NCBI RefSeq assembly: GCF_037076465.1
Contig: NZ_AP028908.1
Location: 992,001 to 1,056,000, forward strand
Direction of reading: 5' to 3'
Source of the DNA: Pectobacterium araliae
GTDB taxonomy: Bacteria > Pseudomonadota > Gammaproteobacteria > Enterobacterales > Enterobacteriaceae
Length of the DNA: 64,000 bases
Both the position numbers and the translations under genes were made by a program. Positions within the stretch are counted from its first letter, which is position 1. The number at the start of each line of letters is the position of its first letter. Positions 27,377 to 36,529 of the stretch are shown here, piece after piece. The notes under the pieces are model-generated. The model made no database searches. It was given only the letters and a program-made list of their open reading frames with translations, and was not told where the DNA came from.

Positions 27377-29635
27377 ATGGCGATTAAACGTTATCCACAT
27401 CTTGCGCATTGGGGCGCGTTTACCGCTGTGGTTGAAGACGGCAGGCTGATTCGATGCGAGCCGTTTGCGGGCGATCCGGCTCCTTCCCCGATGCTCGATT
27501 CCATTGTGCCGCTGGTGTATTCCGACCGACGTATCCGCCGTCCATCGGTACGCCGTTCCTGGCTCCAGAAACGCGAAAATAGCGATAAAACGCTGCGCGG
27601 CCGGGAGGATTTTGTTGAGGTGGATTGGGATGTGGCGCTTGATCTGGTCGCGCAGGAGAATCGCCGTATTCGCGATCGCTACGGTGCGGACGGCCTGTTT
27701 GCGGGTTCCTACGGCTGGTCGTCTGCCGGGCGTTATCACCACGCGCGCTCTCAGGTGCGACGTTTTTATTTCTCCGGCGGTGGCGCGGTCGATCAACAGG
27801 GAAATTACAGTTGGGGCGCGGCGCAGTTCTTCCTGCCGTACGTGATTGGCACCTTCCACCCGCTGACAGGCAAGGTAACCGAATGGCGCAGCGTCGTCGA
27901 ACACTGTGATATTTTCCTCGCGTTTGGCGGTCTGGCGCTGAAAAACGCCCAGGTGGCCTCCGGCGGTGCCGGGCATCATACGCTTAAACCTGCATTGGAA
28001 ACGCTGGTGGCGAAGGGGATTCCGGTCATTAACATCAGCCCGATGCGCGATGATTGCCCTGAGTTTGTGAATGCTGAATGGATTCCAATCCGCCCGAATA
28101 CCGATGTCGCCCTGATGCTGGCGTTGGGTTATGAAATTCAGCGTTTGGGTGCTGATGATAAGGATTTCCTGCAACGCTACTGTGTTGGCTACGAGCAATT
28201 GAGTGACTACTTGCATGGTCGCGGCGACGGCGTGGTGAAAACCCCCGAATGGGCCAGCGACATCACGGGTATTCCTGCCGAGCGCATCCGACGTCTGGCG
28301 CAGCAGTTGATTGGCGTGCGCAGCTTTATTACCTGTTCTTATTCCGTGCAGCGTGCGCACCGTGGCGAACAGCCTTACTGGATGATGATTGCGCTGTCTT
28401 CCATGCTGGGACAGGTGGGGTTACCGGGTGGTGGATTCTCCTTCGGCCACGGTTCGATGAACAGCGTCGGCAACGAACGTATTTCAACGCCTGCACCCGC
28501 CTCTCCGTCAACCCCGAACGCGGGGCAGGCGATCCCTGTGGCGCGTATTGCCGATATGCTACTGCGTCCGGGAACGCCTTATACCTTTCAGGGCGAAACC
28601 CATACTTATCCCGATATTCATCTGATTCATTGGGCGGGCGGCAACCCGTTCCATCATCACCAGCAGTTGAACCGTCTGGTGGACGGCTGGCGCAAGCCGG
28701 ATACGGTGATTGTGCAGGATATCGTCTGGACGCCCGCGGCGCAGATGGCGGATATCGTGCTGCCCGTCACTACCACGCTGGAGCGTAATGACATCGGCGG
28801 GTCGTCTCGCGATCGTTTTATCTTTGCCATGCATCAGGCGATTGCGCCGCAGCATCAGGCGCGTAATGACGTGGATATTTTCAGCGAACTGGCGGAGCGT
28901 CTGGGCTATGGCGACGCATTCACGCAAAACCGCAGCGAGCAGCAATGGCTGGAACACCTGTATGACGAATGTCGAGCAAGGCAGCGGGATGCCGCTGACC
29001 GCTGGCCGTCATTTGAGGAATTCTGGCAGCAGGGACATGTAGAAATCCCGATGGATGAAAAGCCGTTTGTGTTCTTTGAGGATTTCCGCCGCGATCCGCA
29101 GCAGCATGCGCTGAGTACGCCAAGCGGTAAAATTGAACTGTTTAGTTCGGCTATCGCCAGCTATGGCTATGCCGATTTTGCGCCGCATCCTGAGTGGCAA
29201 CCTCCCGTTGAATGGCTGGGAGCCGAAAGCTCGGAAGAATGGCCACTGCACTTTATTTCCATTCAGCCATCCGATCGTTTGCACAGTCAACTGGCTGCCA
29301 CGCCGCAGGTTGCTGCGAATAAAACCGCAGGAAAAGAGACGCTGTACATGCACCCGCAGGATGCCGCCAAACGGGATATCGTCGACCGCTCTCAGGTGGA
29401 AGTCAGAAATGCGCGTGGCCGTATTCTGGCGGGCGTACAGATTACCGATGGCGTCACGCCGGGCGTGGTGATTATGTCCACCGGTGCCTGGTTTGAGCCC
29501 GGCTTCGGCCAGAAAACGTGGCATCCGGTTGAACAATCAGGAAATGCAAATGTACTGACGCTGGATATCGGTACGTCGCCGCTGACGCAGGGGCCGAATG
29601 CTATGAGCTGTCTGGTAGATGTCGTGCGGGTTTAG
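27377..29635 (+). CDS. BisC/TorA-like molybdopterin-dependent oxidoreductase
   Basis: 752 residues of the DMSO reductase family, closest in layout to biotin sulfoxide reductase BisC and TorA. There is no N-terminal 4Fe-4S cysteine motif. The molybdenum ligand is probably Ser116 in SYGWSSAGRY. Molybdopterin-binding signatures include NVSPMR-like INISPMR, WAGGNPFHHHQQLNR and ERNDIGGSSRDRF, and the C-terminal dinucleotide-binding domain ends QGPNAMSCLVD. No Tat or Sec signal is visible, so the enzyme should be cytoplasmic, like BisC. It probably reduces an S- or N-oxide. It is divergent from a peptide-type importer and TetR gene, suggesting that the substrate is imported. The open frame antisense to its 5' end is a shadow. 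Confidence 0.88.
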   Translation: MAIKRYPHLAHWGAFTAVVEDGRLIRCEPFAGDPAPSPMLDSIVPLVYSDRRIRRPSVRRSWLQKRENSDKTLRGREDFVEVDWDVALDLVAQENRRIRDRYGADGLFAGSYGWSSAGRYHHARSQVRRFYFSGGGAVDQQGNYSWGAAQFFLPYVIGTFHPLTGKVTEWRSVVEHCDIFLAFGGLALKNAQVASGGAGHHTLKPALETLVAKGIPVINISPMRDDCPEFVNAEWIPIRPNTDVALMLALGYEIQRLGADDKDFLQRYCVGYEQLSDYLHGRGDGVVKTPEWASDITGIPAERIRRLAQQLIGVRSFITCSYSVQRAHRGEQPYWMMIALSSMLGQVGLPGGGFSFGHGSMNSVGNERISTPAPASPSTPNAGQAIPVARIADMLLRPGTPYTFQGETHTYPDIHLIHWAGGNPFHHHQQLNRLVDGWRKPDTVIVQDIVWTPAAQMADIVLPVTTTLERNDIGGSSRDRFIFAMHQAIAPQHQARNDVDIFSELAERLGYGDAFTQNRSEQQWLEHLYDECRARQRDAADRWPSFEEFWQQGHVEIPMDEKPFVFFEDFRRDPQQHALSTPSGKIELFSSAIASYGYADFAPHPEWQPPVEWLGAESSEEWPLHFISIQPSDRLHSQLAATPQVAANKTAGKETLYMHPQDAAKRDIVDRSQVEVRNARGRILAGVQITDGVTPGVVIMSTGAWFEPGFGQKTWHPVEQSGNANVLTLDIGTSPLTQGPNAMSCLVDVVRV

Positions 29636-29703
29636 CGCTATCCTGAGCCGCTTTTTCTCGCTGTTTTATTTTCCTGTGATTTTGTTTTCGTAAGGTTGGT
29701 TGA

Positions 29704-30522
29704 ATGAGTACGCAATTATCCGAAGCCTATTTGCAACGCTTCGGCGGCACCGCGCGGTTATATGGTCAACAGGCGCTGGCGCTGTTTTCTCAGGCTCACG
29801 TTTGTGTGATTGGCATTGGTGGCGTCGGCTCCTGGGCGGCTGAGGCGCTGGCACGTACCGGCATCGGTGCGATCACGCTGATCGATATGGATGATGTGTG
29901 TGTCAGTAACACCAACCGGCAGATCCACGCGCTGCGTCAGCATACTGGGCAGTCGAAGACGGAAGTGATGGCTGAACGTATTCTGGCGATCAACCCAGAA
30001 TGTCACGTCACCTGCGTGGATGATTTCATCAGCGCGGAAAACGTGGCCGAGCTGCTCGACCAGAATTTCAGCTATGTGATTGACGCCATCGACAGCGTGC
30101 GCCCGAAGGCGGCGCTGCTCTCCTACTGTCGCCGCTATAAGATCCCAGTGGTGACCACTGGCGGTGCGGGTGGACAGATCGATCCGACCCGCATTGAGGT
30201 GGTCGATCTGGCGAAAACCATTCAGGATCCGCTGGCCGCCAAGCTGCGTGAACGGCTCAAGCACGATTTTAACGTGGTGAAGAACAGCAAAGGGAAGCTG
30301 GGGATCGACTGCGTGTTTTCCAGCGAACCGCTGGTTTATCCGCAGCCTGATGGCTCCGTTTGTGCATCGCGCAGCACGGCAGACGGAGTCATGCGTATGG
30401 ATTGCGCGTCAGGCTTTGGCGCCGCGACAATGGTCACCGCAACCTTTGGGTTTGTTGCGGTATCCCATGCGCTGAAGAAGATGATGGCGAAAAGGGAAAG
30501 AGCGTCTGCGTTGCAGAAATAA
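29704..30522 (+). CDS. tcdA: tRNA threonylcarbamoyladenosine dehydratase
   Basis: 272-residue E1-like enzyme (formerly CsdL/YgdL). It uses ATP to cyclise t6A37 of tRNAs to ct6A. The nucleotide-binding loop GIGGVGSWAAEALARTGIG is at about 37-55, with DMDDVCVSNTNRQ following. It works with the CsdA/CsdE sulfur-transfer pair, whose genes lie convergently 15 bp away. Position and neighbours are as in E. coli except that the accessory block separates it from mltA. Confidence 0.96.
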   Translation: MSTQLSEAYLQRFGGTARLYGQQALALFSQAHVCVIGIGGVGSWAAEALARTGIGAITLIDMDDVCVSNTNRQIHALRQHTGQSKTEVMAERILAINPECHVTCVDDFISAENVAELLDQNFSYVIDAIDSVRPKAALLSYCRRYKIPVVTTGGAGGQIDPTRIEVVDLAKTIQDPLAAKLRERLKHDFNVVKNSKGKLGIDCVFSSEPLVYPQPDGSVCASRSTADGVMRMDCASGFGAATMVTATFGFVAVSHALKKMMAKRERASALQK

Positions 30523-30537
30523 ATAGCCTGAGTGGTT

Positions 30538-30993
30538 CTACTTGAGTGAAGCCTCTTGTTCGGCAATCTCCTTGATTCTGGCGGCCAGCGCCGCCAGCCC
30601 GCTTGAACGGGAAGCGCTGAGTTGAGCGCGTAGCCCTAGGCTATCGAATAGCGCCAGCGGATCGTGCTGCAATAGCGCTTCTGGCATTTTTCCCTCAACG
30701 TCGGTTAACAAAACCGCCAGTAATCCCCGCACAATGCGCCCGTCGCTGTCGCCATAAAAATGCAGCCTGCCGTCTTCCTGACGTTGATAACCCAGCCAGA
30801 CGCGATTTTCACAGCCGGATAATGAAACTTCCTCGGTTTTCAGCTCCTCGGGCAGCGTTGGCAGCGCTTTTGCTAGTAAAATGAGCTGCCGATAGCGATC
30901 TTCCCATGCGCGGCAGGCATCGAATCGCGCCAGCAGGTCGGCGACGGTGGTGTGGTGGCCAAAAGGATGCGTGGTGTCAGTTGTCTGGGTCAT
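30538..30993 (-). CDS. csdE: Cysteine desulfurase sulfur acceptor subunit CsdE
   Basis: 151-residue SufE-like protein. The acceptor cysteine is Cys61 in [14 protein letters not shown], the same position as E. coli. It accepts sulfane sulfur from CsdA and is linked to TcdA in tRNA modification. The gene lies 3 bp after csdA on the same strand, so the pair is an operon. Confidence 0.96.
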   Translation of the reverse strand: MTQTTDTTHPFGHHTTVADLLARFDACRAWEDRYRQLILLAKALPTLPEELKTEEVSLSGCENRVWLGYQRQEDGRLHFYGDSDGRIVRGLLAVLLTDVEGKMPEALLQHDPLALFDSLGLRAQLSASRSSGLAALAARIKEIAEQEASLK

Positions 30994-30996
30994 GGT

Positions 30997-32202
30997 TTAG
31001 TCGATCAATAATTCAAGGGCGCTGCCCACTGCGGCGATCAGCGCAGCAACATCCTGTTGGTTGTTATAGGGGGCAAACGAGGCGCGGAGTGTGCCGCTGA
31101 CGCCGAGCGCGTCCATTAATGGCTGCGCACAGTGATGCCCAGCACGCAGTGCGATGCCGCTTTCAGCTAACAGCGTAATCAAATCGCTGTGGTGCACATC
31201 GGCAATATCAAAGGACAGCACGCTGGACTGTGGGCTACGGAAGCTGCGAAAGCCGGGGAACTGCGCCAGATGCGTTTCGGCAAGCTGTGCTAACTGCTGG
31301 CTGTGCTGCTCTACGGCGTGCCAGTCCAGCGTGGTCAGCCAGTCTAGTGCCGCAGACAGACCGAGCACGCCAGCAATGTGCGGCGTTCCGGCTTCAAAAC
31401 GCTGTGGAATCGCCTGCGGTTTGAAGCCGTCAAAGGAAACCTGCGTCATCATCTTCCCGCCGCCTTGCCACGGCATCATGCTTTCCAGTAAGGCGGTTTT
31501 GCCGTACAGCACGCCGATCCCGGTGGGGGAATAAAGCTTGTGCCCGGAAAACGCGTAGAAATCGATATCCAGCGCCTGTACATCGGGCGGGCAGTGAACG
31601 ATGCCCTGCGCGCCGTCAACCATCACCACTGCACCATAGCGGTGAGCCAGCGCAATCGCGCGCGCCAGATCGGGCTGGCCGCCTGTCACGTTTGACATCT
31701 GTCCCAGCGCCAGCAGGCGGGTTTTTGGCGTGATCAGCGTGGCTAGCTGTTCGATATCCGGTAACAAGTCCGAGCCTATCGGCAACTTCACAATCTTAGC
31801 GCCAGTTTGCTGCGCCACCATCAGCCACGGAATGAGGTTCGCGTGATGTTCTGCTTCGCTAACGACGATCTCGTCGTCCGGTTGAAGGCGAGGGCGGGCA
31901 TAGCTCTGCGCGACCAGATTGATCGCTTCCGTTGTGCCCCTGGTCCAGACAATAGAACGTGGATCGTCGGCGTGGAGTAACGTGGCGACTTGCTCACGAG
32001 CGCCTTCAAAATGCTGGGTTAACGCCTGTGCGCCGCGATGCTGGCTGCGATGTACCGTGCCGCTCTCGCTACAATAGAACTGCTGTACAGCATCAATGAC
32101 GGACTGCGGTTTCAGCGCGGTCGCTGCACTATCAAGATACACCGTCGAATGCTGGAGTGCGGGGAACTGTTGGCGAAAAGTAGTCGGGTTAAACGGTGTC
32201 AT
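30997..32202 (-). CDS. csdA: Cysteine desulfurase CsdA
   Basis: 401-residue PLP enzyme that takes sulfur from cysteine, leaving alanine. The PLP lysine is Lys222 (FSGHKLYSPTGIG) and the persulfide cysteine is Cys358 (RAGHHCAQP), both at E. coli positions. Start chosen at ATG 32202, which has AGAGG six bases upstream; the ATG at 32208 abuts that ribosome site and would add two residues. Followed by csdE in the same transcript. Confidence 0.97.
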   Translation of the reverse strand: MTPFNPTTFRQQFPALQHSTVYLDSAATALKPQSVIDAVQQFYCSESGTVHRSQHRGAQALTQHFEGAREQVATLLHADDPRSIVWTRGTTEAINLVAQSYARPRLQPDDEIVVSEAEHHANLIPWLMVAQQTGAKIVKLPIGSDLLPDIEQLATLITPKTRLLALGQMSNVTGGQPDLARAIALAHRYGAVVMVDGAQGIVHCPPDVQALDIDFYAFSGHKLYSPTGIGVLYGKTALLESMMPWQGGGKMMTQVSFDGFKPQAIPQRFEAGTPHIAGVLGLSAALDWLTTLDWHAVEQHSQQLAQLAETHLAQFPGFRSFRSPQSSVLSFDIADVHHSDLITLLAESGIALRAGHHCAQPLMDALGVSGTLRASFAPYNNQQDVAALIAAVGSALELLID

Positions 32203-32385
32203 GAGCATCCTCTTTTGGAGGGCAGATCCTGTCCCATTTTGTCGAGAGAGACAAGTTTAGGACTATACTTAATGCGATTTTATGGAAAAAAAAATAACTG
32301 TTGCTACGCTTTAAAGTGTTAATTTTCAGGGTTTCCTGATGCATAAGGTTAACTAGAAAACATTTAAATTCATTGGGAGTTAACT

Positions 32386-32607
32386 ATGAAGAATAAAATT
32401 TCTATTTTTGCCGCCATCGTGATGGCGTTTTCTCTGGCAGCCTGTTCCAGTAATTATGTCATGCATACCAATGACGGGCGTACCATCGTCGCAGAGGGGA
32501 AACCGAAGGTTGATGATGAGACGGGTATGATCAGCTACACCGACGCTTACGGTCAGCAACAGCAAATTAATCGAGATAATGTGAAAGAAATGGCGAAAGG
32601 AAAATAG
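32386..32607 (+). CDS. ygdI: YgdI/YgdR-family small lipoprotein
   Basis: 73 residues. Signal peptide MKNKISIFAAIVMAFSLAAC with lipobox LAAC and Cys20, then a small SH3-like YgdI/YgdR domain (NYVMHTNDGRTIVAEGKP). Function unknown; probably outer-membrane anchored, since the residue after Cys is Ser and not Asp. GGGAG precedes the ATG. Position between csdA and gcvB/gcvA equals E. coli ygdI, although the ygdR paralogue is similar in sequence. Confidence 0.88.
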   Translation: MKNKISIFAAIVMAFSLAACSSNYVMHTNDGRTIVAEGKPKVDDETGMISYTDAYGQQQQINRDNVKEMAKGK

Positions 32608-32694
32608 CGCCGTTTGCCCATCATCATACGTTGCCTGTGAATCTGCGCCAGACTTACATACGGCTGTCATGGTGCTGAGGGGGGAAACGTAAGC

Positions 32695-32893
32695 AAAAAA
32701 AAGCACCGCAATTTGCGGTGCTACACAAAAAATCACTTTGGACAGACAGGGTAAATGTACAGGAAGTGAATAGGGTAGACTCGCTACCACATCTGCAAAA
32801 GGCAGACAAACAAATAGCAAACACAACATCACAACCACAAGCCAAAAGCACCTCAGGTCACCCATCCGCACTTTTCGTTCCGGCTCAGGAAGT
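32695..32893 (-). ncRNA. gcvB: GcvB small regulatory RNA
   Basis: Recognised by sequence and place, divergent from gcvA. Read leftward from 32893 it begins ACTTCCTGAGCCGGAACG, like E. coli GcvB. It contains the G/U-rich seed R1 (TGTGGTTGTGATGTTGTG region, about 32820-32840) and ACTTCCTGTACATTTACCC (the R2 area, about 32745-32766). It ends in an intrinsic terminator with stem AGCACCGCA/TGCGGTGCT and eight T residues. About 199 nt, against about 205 in E. coli. GcvB is an Hfq-dependent repressor of many amino-acid and peptide transporter mRNAs. The 182-codon open frame across this RNA is spurious. Confidence 0.95.
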
Positions 32894-32899
32894 TGCGCT

Positions 32900-32928
32900 A
32901 ATATAGGTATTTGCTGGTACATCCTCAA
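32900..32928 (-). promoter_or_regulatory. gcvB promoter
   Basis: Minus strand: -35 TTGAGG (32923-32928), 17-bp spacer, -10 TATATT (32900-32905), seven bases before the GcvB 5' end. CTAAT motifs, the GcvA-recognised core, occur at 32961-32965 and 33034-33038 upstream. Confidence 0.85.
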
Positions 32929-33143
32929 TGGACAAATTATAATGTCTCGGATTACAAAAACTAATAGTTGTACCCGTCATCTTTTTGTTGCAGATCGTCT
33001 GGCTGTTGCTGATGGTATTAATCGCTTAGCCAGCTAATTGGCTGGTGATCTTTCTCGCTGTCGCCTTTCTGCATCTTAAGATTTAATGGGTACGAATGTG
33101 CCTGATAAATCGCTGACCTAGCGTAAACAAAAAGATTTCATTC

Positions 33144-34067
33144 ATGTCAAAACGTCTCCCTCCGCTCAACGCATTGCGCGTTTTTGATGCGGCGGCTCGC
33201 CATTTAAGTTTCACCAAAGCGGCAGAAGAGCTGTTTGTCACGCAGGCTGCCGTCAGCCACCAAATTAAATCTCTGGAAGATTTTCTGGGGCTTAAATTAT
33301 TCCGCCGTCGTAATCGTTCTCTGCTGCTGACGGAAGAAGGGCAAAGTTACTATCTGGATATCAAAGAGATCTTCTCATCGCTGAATGACGCAACCCGTAA
33401 GCTGCAATCTCGCAGCGCCAAAGGGGCATTAACGGTCAGTCTGCTGCCCAGTTTTGCTATCCATTGGCTGGTGCCGCGCCTTTCGAGCTTTAACTCCGAC
33501 TATCCGGGGATTGATGTGCGTATTCAGGCGGTGGATCGTGATGAAGATCGTCTGGCGGATGATGTGGATGTTGCGATTTTCTACGGTCGTGGGAATTGGC
33601 CGGGGTTGCGGGTGGAAAAACTGTACGCGGAGTATCTTCTTCCCGTTTGCTCACCGGTGCTGTTGACGGGGAACCATCCCTTGAAGACGCCGGACGATCT
33701 GGTGGCACACACGCTGCTGCACGATGCATCGCGTCGTGACTGGTTGTCCTACACGCGTCAACTTGGTGTACAGATCAACGTACAACAGGGGCCGATTTTT
33801 AGCCACAGTGCAATGGTGTTGCAGGCAGCGATTCACGGGCAGGGCGTGGCGCTGGCGAATAATGTGATGGCGCAAACGGAACTTGAAGCCGGACGGCTCG
33901 TGTGTCCATTTAACGATGTGTTGGTGAGCCGGAATGCTTTTTATCTGGTATGTCATGACAGTCAGGCAGAACTGGGTAAAATAGCCGCCTTTCGCCACTG
34001 GATTCTGGCGCGGGCGGCTAGCGAGCAGGAAAAGTTTCGCTTCCGCTATGACAGCGGTACGCGCTGA
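33144..34067 (+). CDS. gcvA: Glycine cleavage system transcriptional activator GcvA (LysR family)
   Basis: 307 residues (305 in E. coli). N-terminal LysR helix-turn-helix (LSFTKAAEELFVTQAAVSHQIKSLE, about 21-45), then the substrate-binding-like effector domain. It activates gcvTHP and gcvB when glycine is present and represses otherwise with GcvR. Divergent from gcvB across about 250 bp that hold CTAAT motifs. Confidence 0.97.
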   Translation: MSKRLPPLNALRVFDAAARHLSFTKAAEELFVTQAAVSHQIKSLEDFLGLKLFRRRNRSLLLTEEGQSYYLDIKEIFSSLNDATRKLQSRSAKGALTVSLLPSFAIHWLVPRLSSFNSDYPGIDVRIQAVDRDEDRLADDVDVAIFYGRGNWPGLRVEKLYAEYLLPVCSPVLLTGNHPLKTPDDLVAHTLLHDASRRDWLSYTRQLGVQINVQQGPIFSHSAMVLQAAIHGQGVALANNVMAQTELEAGRLVCPFNDVLVSRNAFYLVCHDSQAELGKIAAFRHWILARAASEQEKFRFRYDSGTR

Positions 34068-34141
34068 GGTCGCATCGTTGGCTATCGAAGATTGATGGAC
34101 CGAATAATTTATGTAGGTAACTACGATAATAGGTAATAACG

Positions 34142-34537
34142 ATGAATAGTCGTTTCATGCTGATGTTTGCTGCTATCAGCGGCTTTATTTTTGTCGCGCT
34201 AGGCGCGTTTGGTTCTCATGTTCTCAGCAAAACCCTGGGCGCTACGGAGCTAGGGTGGTTGAAAACCGGCCTTGAGTATCAAGCATTTCACACGTTAGCG
34301 ATTTTGGCGCTGGCGGTTGCGATGCAACAGCGAACCAATCTGTGGTTTTACTGGAGCGGCGTGTTTCTGGCGTTGGGGACGGTACTCTTCAGTGGAAGTT
34401 TGTACTGTCTGGCGCTTTCTCATCTGAAACTATGGGTGTATGTGACGCCGATTGGCGGAGCCTGTTTTCTGGTGGGGTGGATATTAATGTTGATTGGCGC
34501 ACTGCGTCTGAAGATAAAGGCTGAACGCCATGAATAA
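34142..34537 (+). CDS. ygdD: DUF423 inner-membrane protein YgdD
   Basis: 131 residues with four predicted transmembrane helices and the DUF423 N-terminal pattern ([16 protein letters not shown]). Function unknown. Its last 8 bp overlap rlmM, and the gcvA-ygdD-rlmM order matches E. coli. Confidence 0.93.
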   Translation: MNSRFMLMFAAISGFIFVALGAFGSHVLSKTLGATELGWLKTGLEYQAFHTLAILALAVAMQQRTNLWFYWSGVFLALGTVLFSGSLYCLALSHLKLWVYVTPIGGACFLVGWILMLIGALRLKIKAERHE

Positions 34538-35630
34538 AGTCATTTTGTATTGCCGACCTGGGTTCGAGAAAGAGTGCGCGGCAGAGATAACCGAAAAAGC
34601 CACGCAGCACAATGCGTTCGGTTTTGCGCGGGTAAAAGAAAATAGCGGTTACGTGGTATTCGAATGCTATCAGCATGAAGACGCTGACCGTTTGGTGAAA
34701 ACGCTGCCGTTCCATGAGCTGATTTTTGTTCGTCAGATGTTCGTCAGCGGTGAACTGTTACGTGACTTGCCGCCGGAAGACCGTATTACGCCGATCGTGG
34801 GTATGTTGACTGGCGCGATTGAACGCGCGGGGGAGCTGCGTGTTGAAGTCCCTGACACCAATGAAAGCAAAGAGCTGATGAAGTTCTGCCGCAAATTCAC
34901 TGTGCCGTTGCGCGCCGCGTTGCGCGAAAATAAGATTCTGTTGGGCTATGAAAAAGCCGATCGACCGGTCGTGCATGTGCTGTTTATTGCGCCAGGCTGT
35001 TGTTATGTCGGTTACTCTTATAGCAATAACCATTCACCGTTTTATATGGGTATCCCACGGCTTAAATTCCCTTCTGATGCGCCAAGCCGTTCGACGCTTA
35101 AGTTAGAAGAAGCGTTTCACGTCTTTATTCCTGCGGATGAGTGGGATGAGCGTTTGGGGAGTGGGATGTACGCGGTGGATTTAGGTGCGTGCCCCGGCGG
35201 TTGGACTTATCAATTGGTCAAACGCAGCATGATGGTTCATGCCGTAGACAACGGCCCAATGGCACCGAGTTTGATGGACACCGGACAGGTGATGCACCAT
35301 CTGGCGGATGGCTTCCGTTTTGAGCCACCGCGCAATAATATCTACTGGCTGGTGTGCGATATGGTGGAAAAACCCGCTAAAGTCACGAGCCTGATGAGTA
35401 ATTGGTTAATTAACGGCTGGTGTCGTGAAGCGATATTCAACCTGAAGTTACCGATGAAGAAGCGTTACGAGGAGGTATCACAGAATCTCGCGTTGCTGCG
35501 TGAACGCCTGAGCGAAAATGGGATTAATGCGGAAGTGCGTGCTAAGCATTTGTACCATGACCGTGAAGAAGTCACCGTGCATGTGCGTCGCTTCTGGAGT
35601 GCGGTGCCTGGTCGTCGCGACGAGCGATAG
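34530..35630 (+). CDS. rlmM: 23S rRNA 2'-O-ribose methyltransferase (C2498) RlmM
   Basis: 366 residues. N-terminal THUMP-type RNA-binding domain, then a Rossmann methyltransferase domain with the SAM motif [14 protein letters not shown] (about 216-229). It methylates the 2'-OH of C2498 in 23S rRNA. The K-D-K-E set is suggested by [21 protein letters not shown] and [13 protein letters not shown]. Translationally coupled to ygdD by an 8-bp overlap. Confidence 0.96.
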   Translation: MNKVILYCRPGFEKECAAEITEKATQHNAFGFARVKENSGYVVFECYQHEDADRLVKTLPFHELIFVRQMFVSGELLRDLPPEDRITPIVGMLTGAIERAGELRVEVPDTNESKELMKFCRKFTVPLRAALRENKILLGYEKADRPVVHVLFIAPGCCYVGYSYSNNHSPFYMGIPRLKFPSDAPSRSTLKLEEAFHVFIPADEWDERLGSGMYAVDLGACPGGWTYQLVKRSMMVHAVDNGPMAPSLMDTGQVMHHLADGFRFEPPRNNIYWLVCDMVEKPAKVTSLMSNWLINGWCREAIFNLKLPMKKRYEEVSQNLALLRERLSENGINAEVRAKHLYHDREEVTVHVRRFWSAVPGRRDER

Positions 35631-35640
35631 TATCGTGCTA

Positions 35641-35670
35641 ATGCGTATCTGGGGTCACTCAGGTACGCAT
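35641..35670. terminator. Inverted repeat between convergent rlmM and xni
   Basis: 11-bp arms, ATGCGTATCTG (35641-35651) and CAGGTACGCAT (35660-35670), with one G-T-type mismatch and an 8-base loop. There is no T tract, so it is only a plausible bidirectional terminator. Confidence 0.4.
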
Positions 35671-35683
35671 CCATGTTTATCCG

Positions 35684-36466
35684 CTAGTGAGAATGCGGCG
35701 CGGCGCTATTCTGCACCGGCAGCCTCAGTTGCTGTAGATTGCCATTAAGCGTTAAATCGGTACGCAGCGTGGCAACTTGACGACTGATCAGCGCCATTTC
35801 CTTATTCTGTTCCAGCTTCTTACGCCACTTCTCCGGCACGGCATCTAATTGCTGATACAGTGCTTCCAAACTTCCGACCTGCTGCAAGAGCTGTGTAGCA
35901 CTTTTGGGGCCAATCCCCGCGACGCCCGGAATCTTGCTGCTGCTAATGCCTGTCAGCCCCCAGTAGTCTGTAAGCTGCCGCGGTGAAACACCAAATTCCT
36001 GCTCGATAAACGGCAGATCCAGCCAGCGCTTCTGAAAATAGTCTCTGATCTGAATGTGGGGTGCCAATAACTGGCAGTAGCCTTTATCGGTCGACACAAT
36101 CGTGGCCTGATGACCCGCGGATGACAGCTTGACGGCCAGCGTAGCCGCCAGATCGTCGGCTTCATTACCGGAGCTATGCCAGCTTGCTACGCCAACGGTG
36201 GCAAACGCCGCTTTAATCTGCGGGAGTTCCTGTTTCAAATTATCCGGCATTGGCGTGCGTCCTGCCTTATAGTCCGGCAAGAGTTGGTGACGCCAACTGG
36301 TATCGCGATCTTCGTCATCAAAGACGGCAACCGCGTGCGTAGGCTGGCTGTTTTGTATGAGCTGATGTAGTGCGTGTTGGCACGCTGTGGTACAGGGTGA
36401 ACCTTGTACCGCATGAATGCGACGTATCAGATTGAGCGCGTCGACAATCAGCAAATGGACAGGCAT
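35684..36466 (-). CDS. xni: Flap endonuclease Xni (ExoIX-like)
   Basis: 260 residues, a 5'-nuclease-domain protein like the N-terminal part of DNA polymerase [20 protein letters not shown] opens the fold; [25 protein letters not shown] is the arch region. [10 protein letters not shown] and [14 protein letters not shown] carry acidic metal ligands. A helix-hairpin-helix follows ([18 protein letters not shown]). ExoIX-type proteins lack some metal ligands of full FENs. Lies downstream of ppnN on the same strand. Confidence 0.94.
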   Translation of the reverse strand: MPVHLLIVDALNLIRRIHAVQGSPCTTACQHALHQLIQNSQPTHAVAVFDDEDRDTSWRHQLLPDYKAGRTPMPDNLKQELPQIKAAFATVGVASWHSSGNEADDLAATLAVKLSSAGHQATIVSTDKGYCQLLAPHIQIRDYFQKRWLDLPFIEQEFGVSPRQLTDYWGLTGISSSKIPGVAGIGPKSATQLLQQVGSLEALYQQLDAVPEKWRKKLEQNKEMALISRQVATLRTDLTLNGNLQQLRLPVQNSAAPHSH

Positions 36467-36486
36467 CGCATCGTTCCTGAAAGAAG

Positions 36487-36505
36487 GGGGAAGCTGGCTT
36501 CCCCA
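36487..36505 (-). terminator. Hairpin between ppnN and xni
   Basis: Stem GGGGAAG/CTTCCCC (36488-36494 and 36499-36505) with a four-base loop between the end of ppnN and the start of xni. The T tract is weak, so it may attenuate more than terminate. Confidence 0.4.
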
Positions 36506-36529
36506 CGTAGGTGCTGGTTAAGCGATCGG

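Noticed and set aside
27353..28360. 335-codon open frame antisense to the start of the BisC-like gene
   Set aside because: It mirrors the codon pattern of the real gene, has no ribosome site, and its product resembles no protein family.
32380..32928. 182-codon open frame on the minus strand with a hydrophobic segment, like a small membrane protein
   Set aside because: It covers the GcvB RNA, its terminator and the ygdI gene on the other strand; the apparent protein is a by-product of the G/U-rich RNA sequence.
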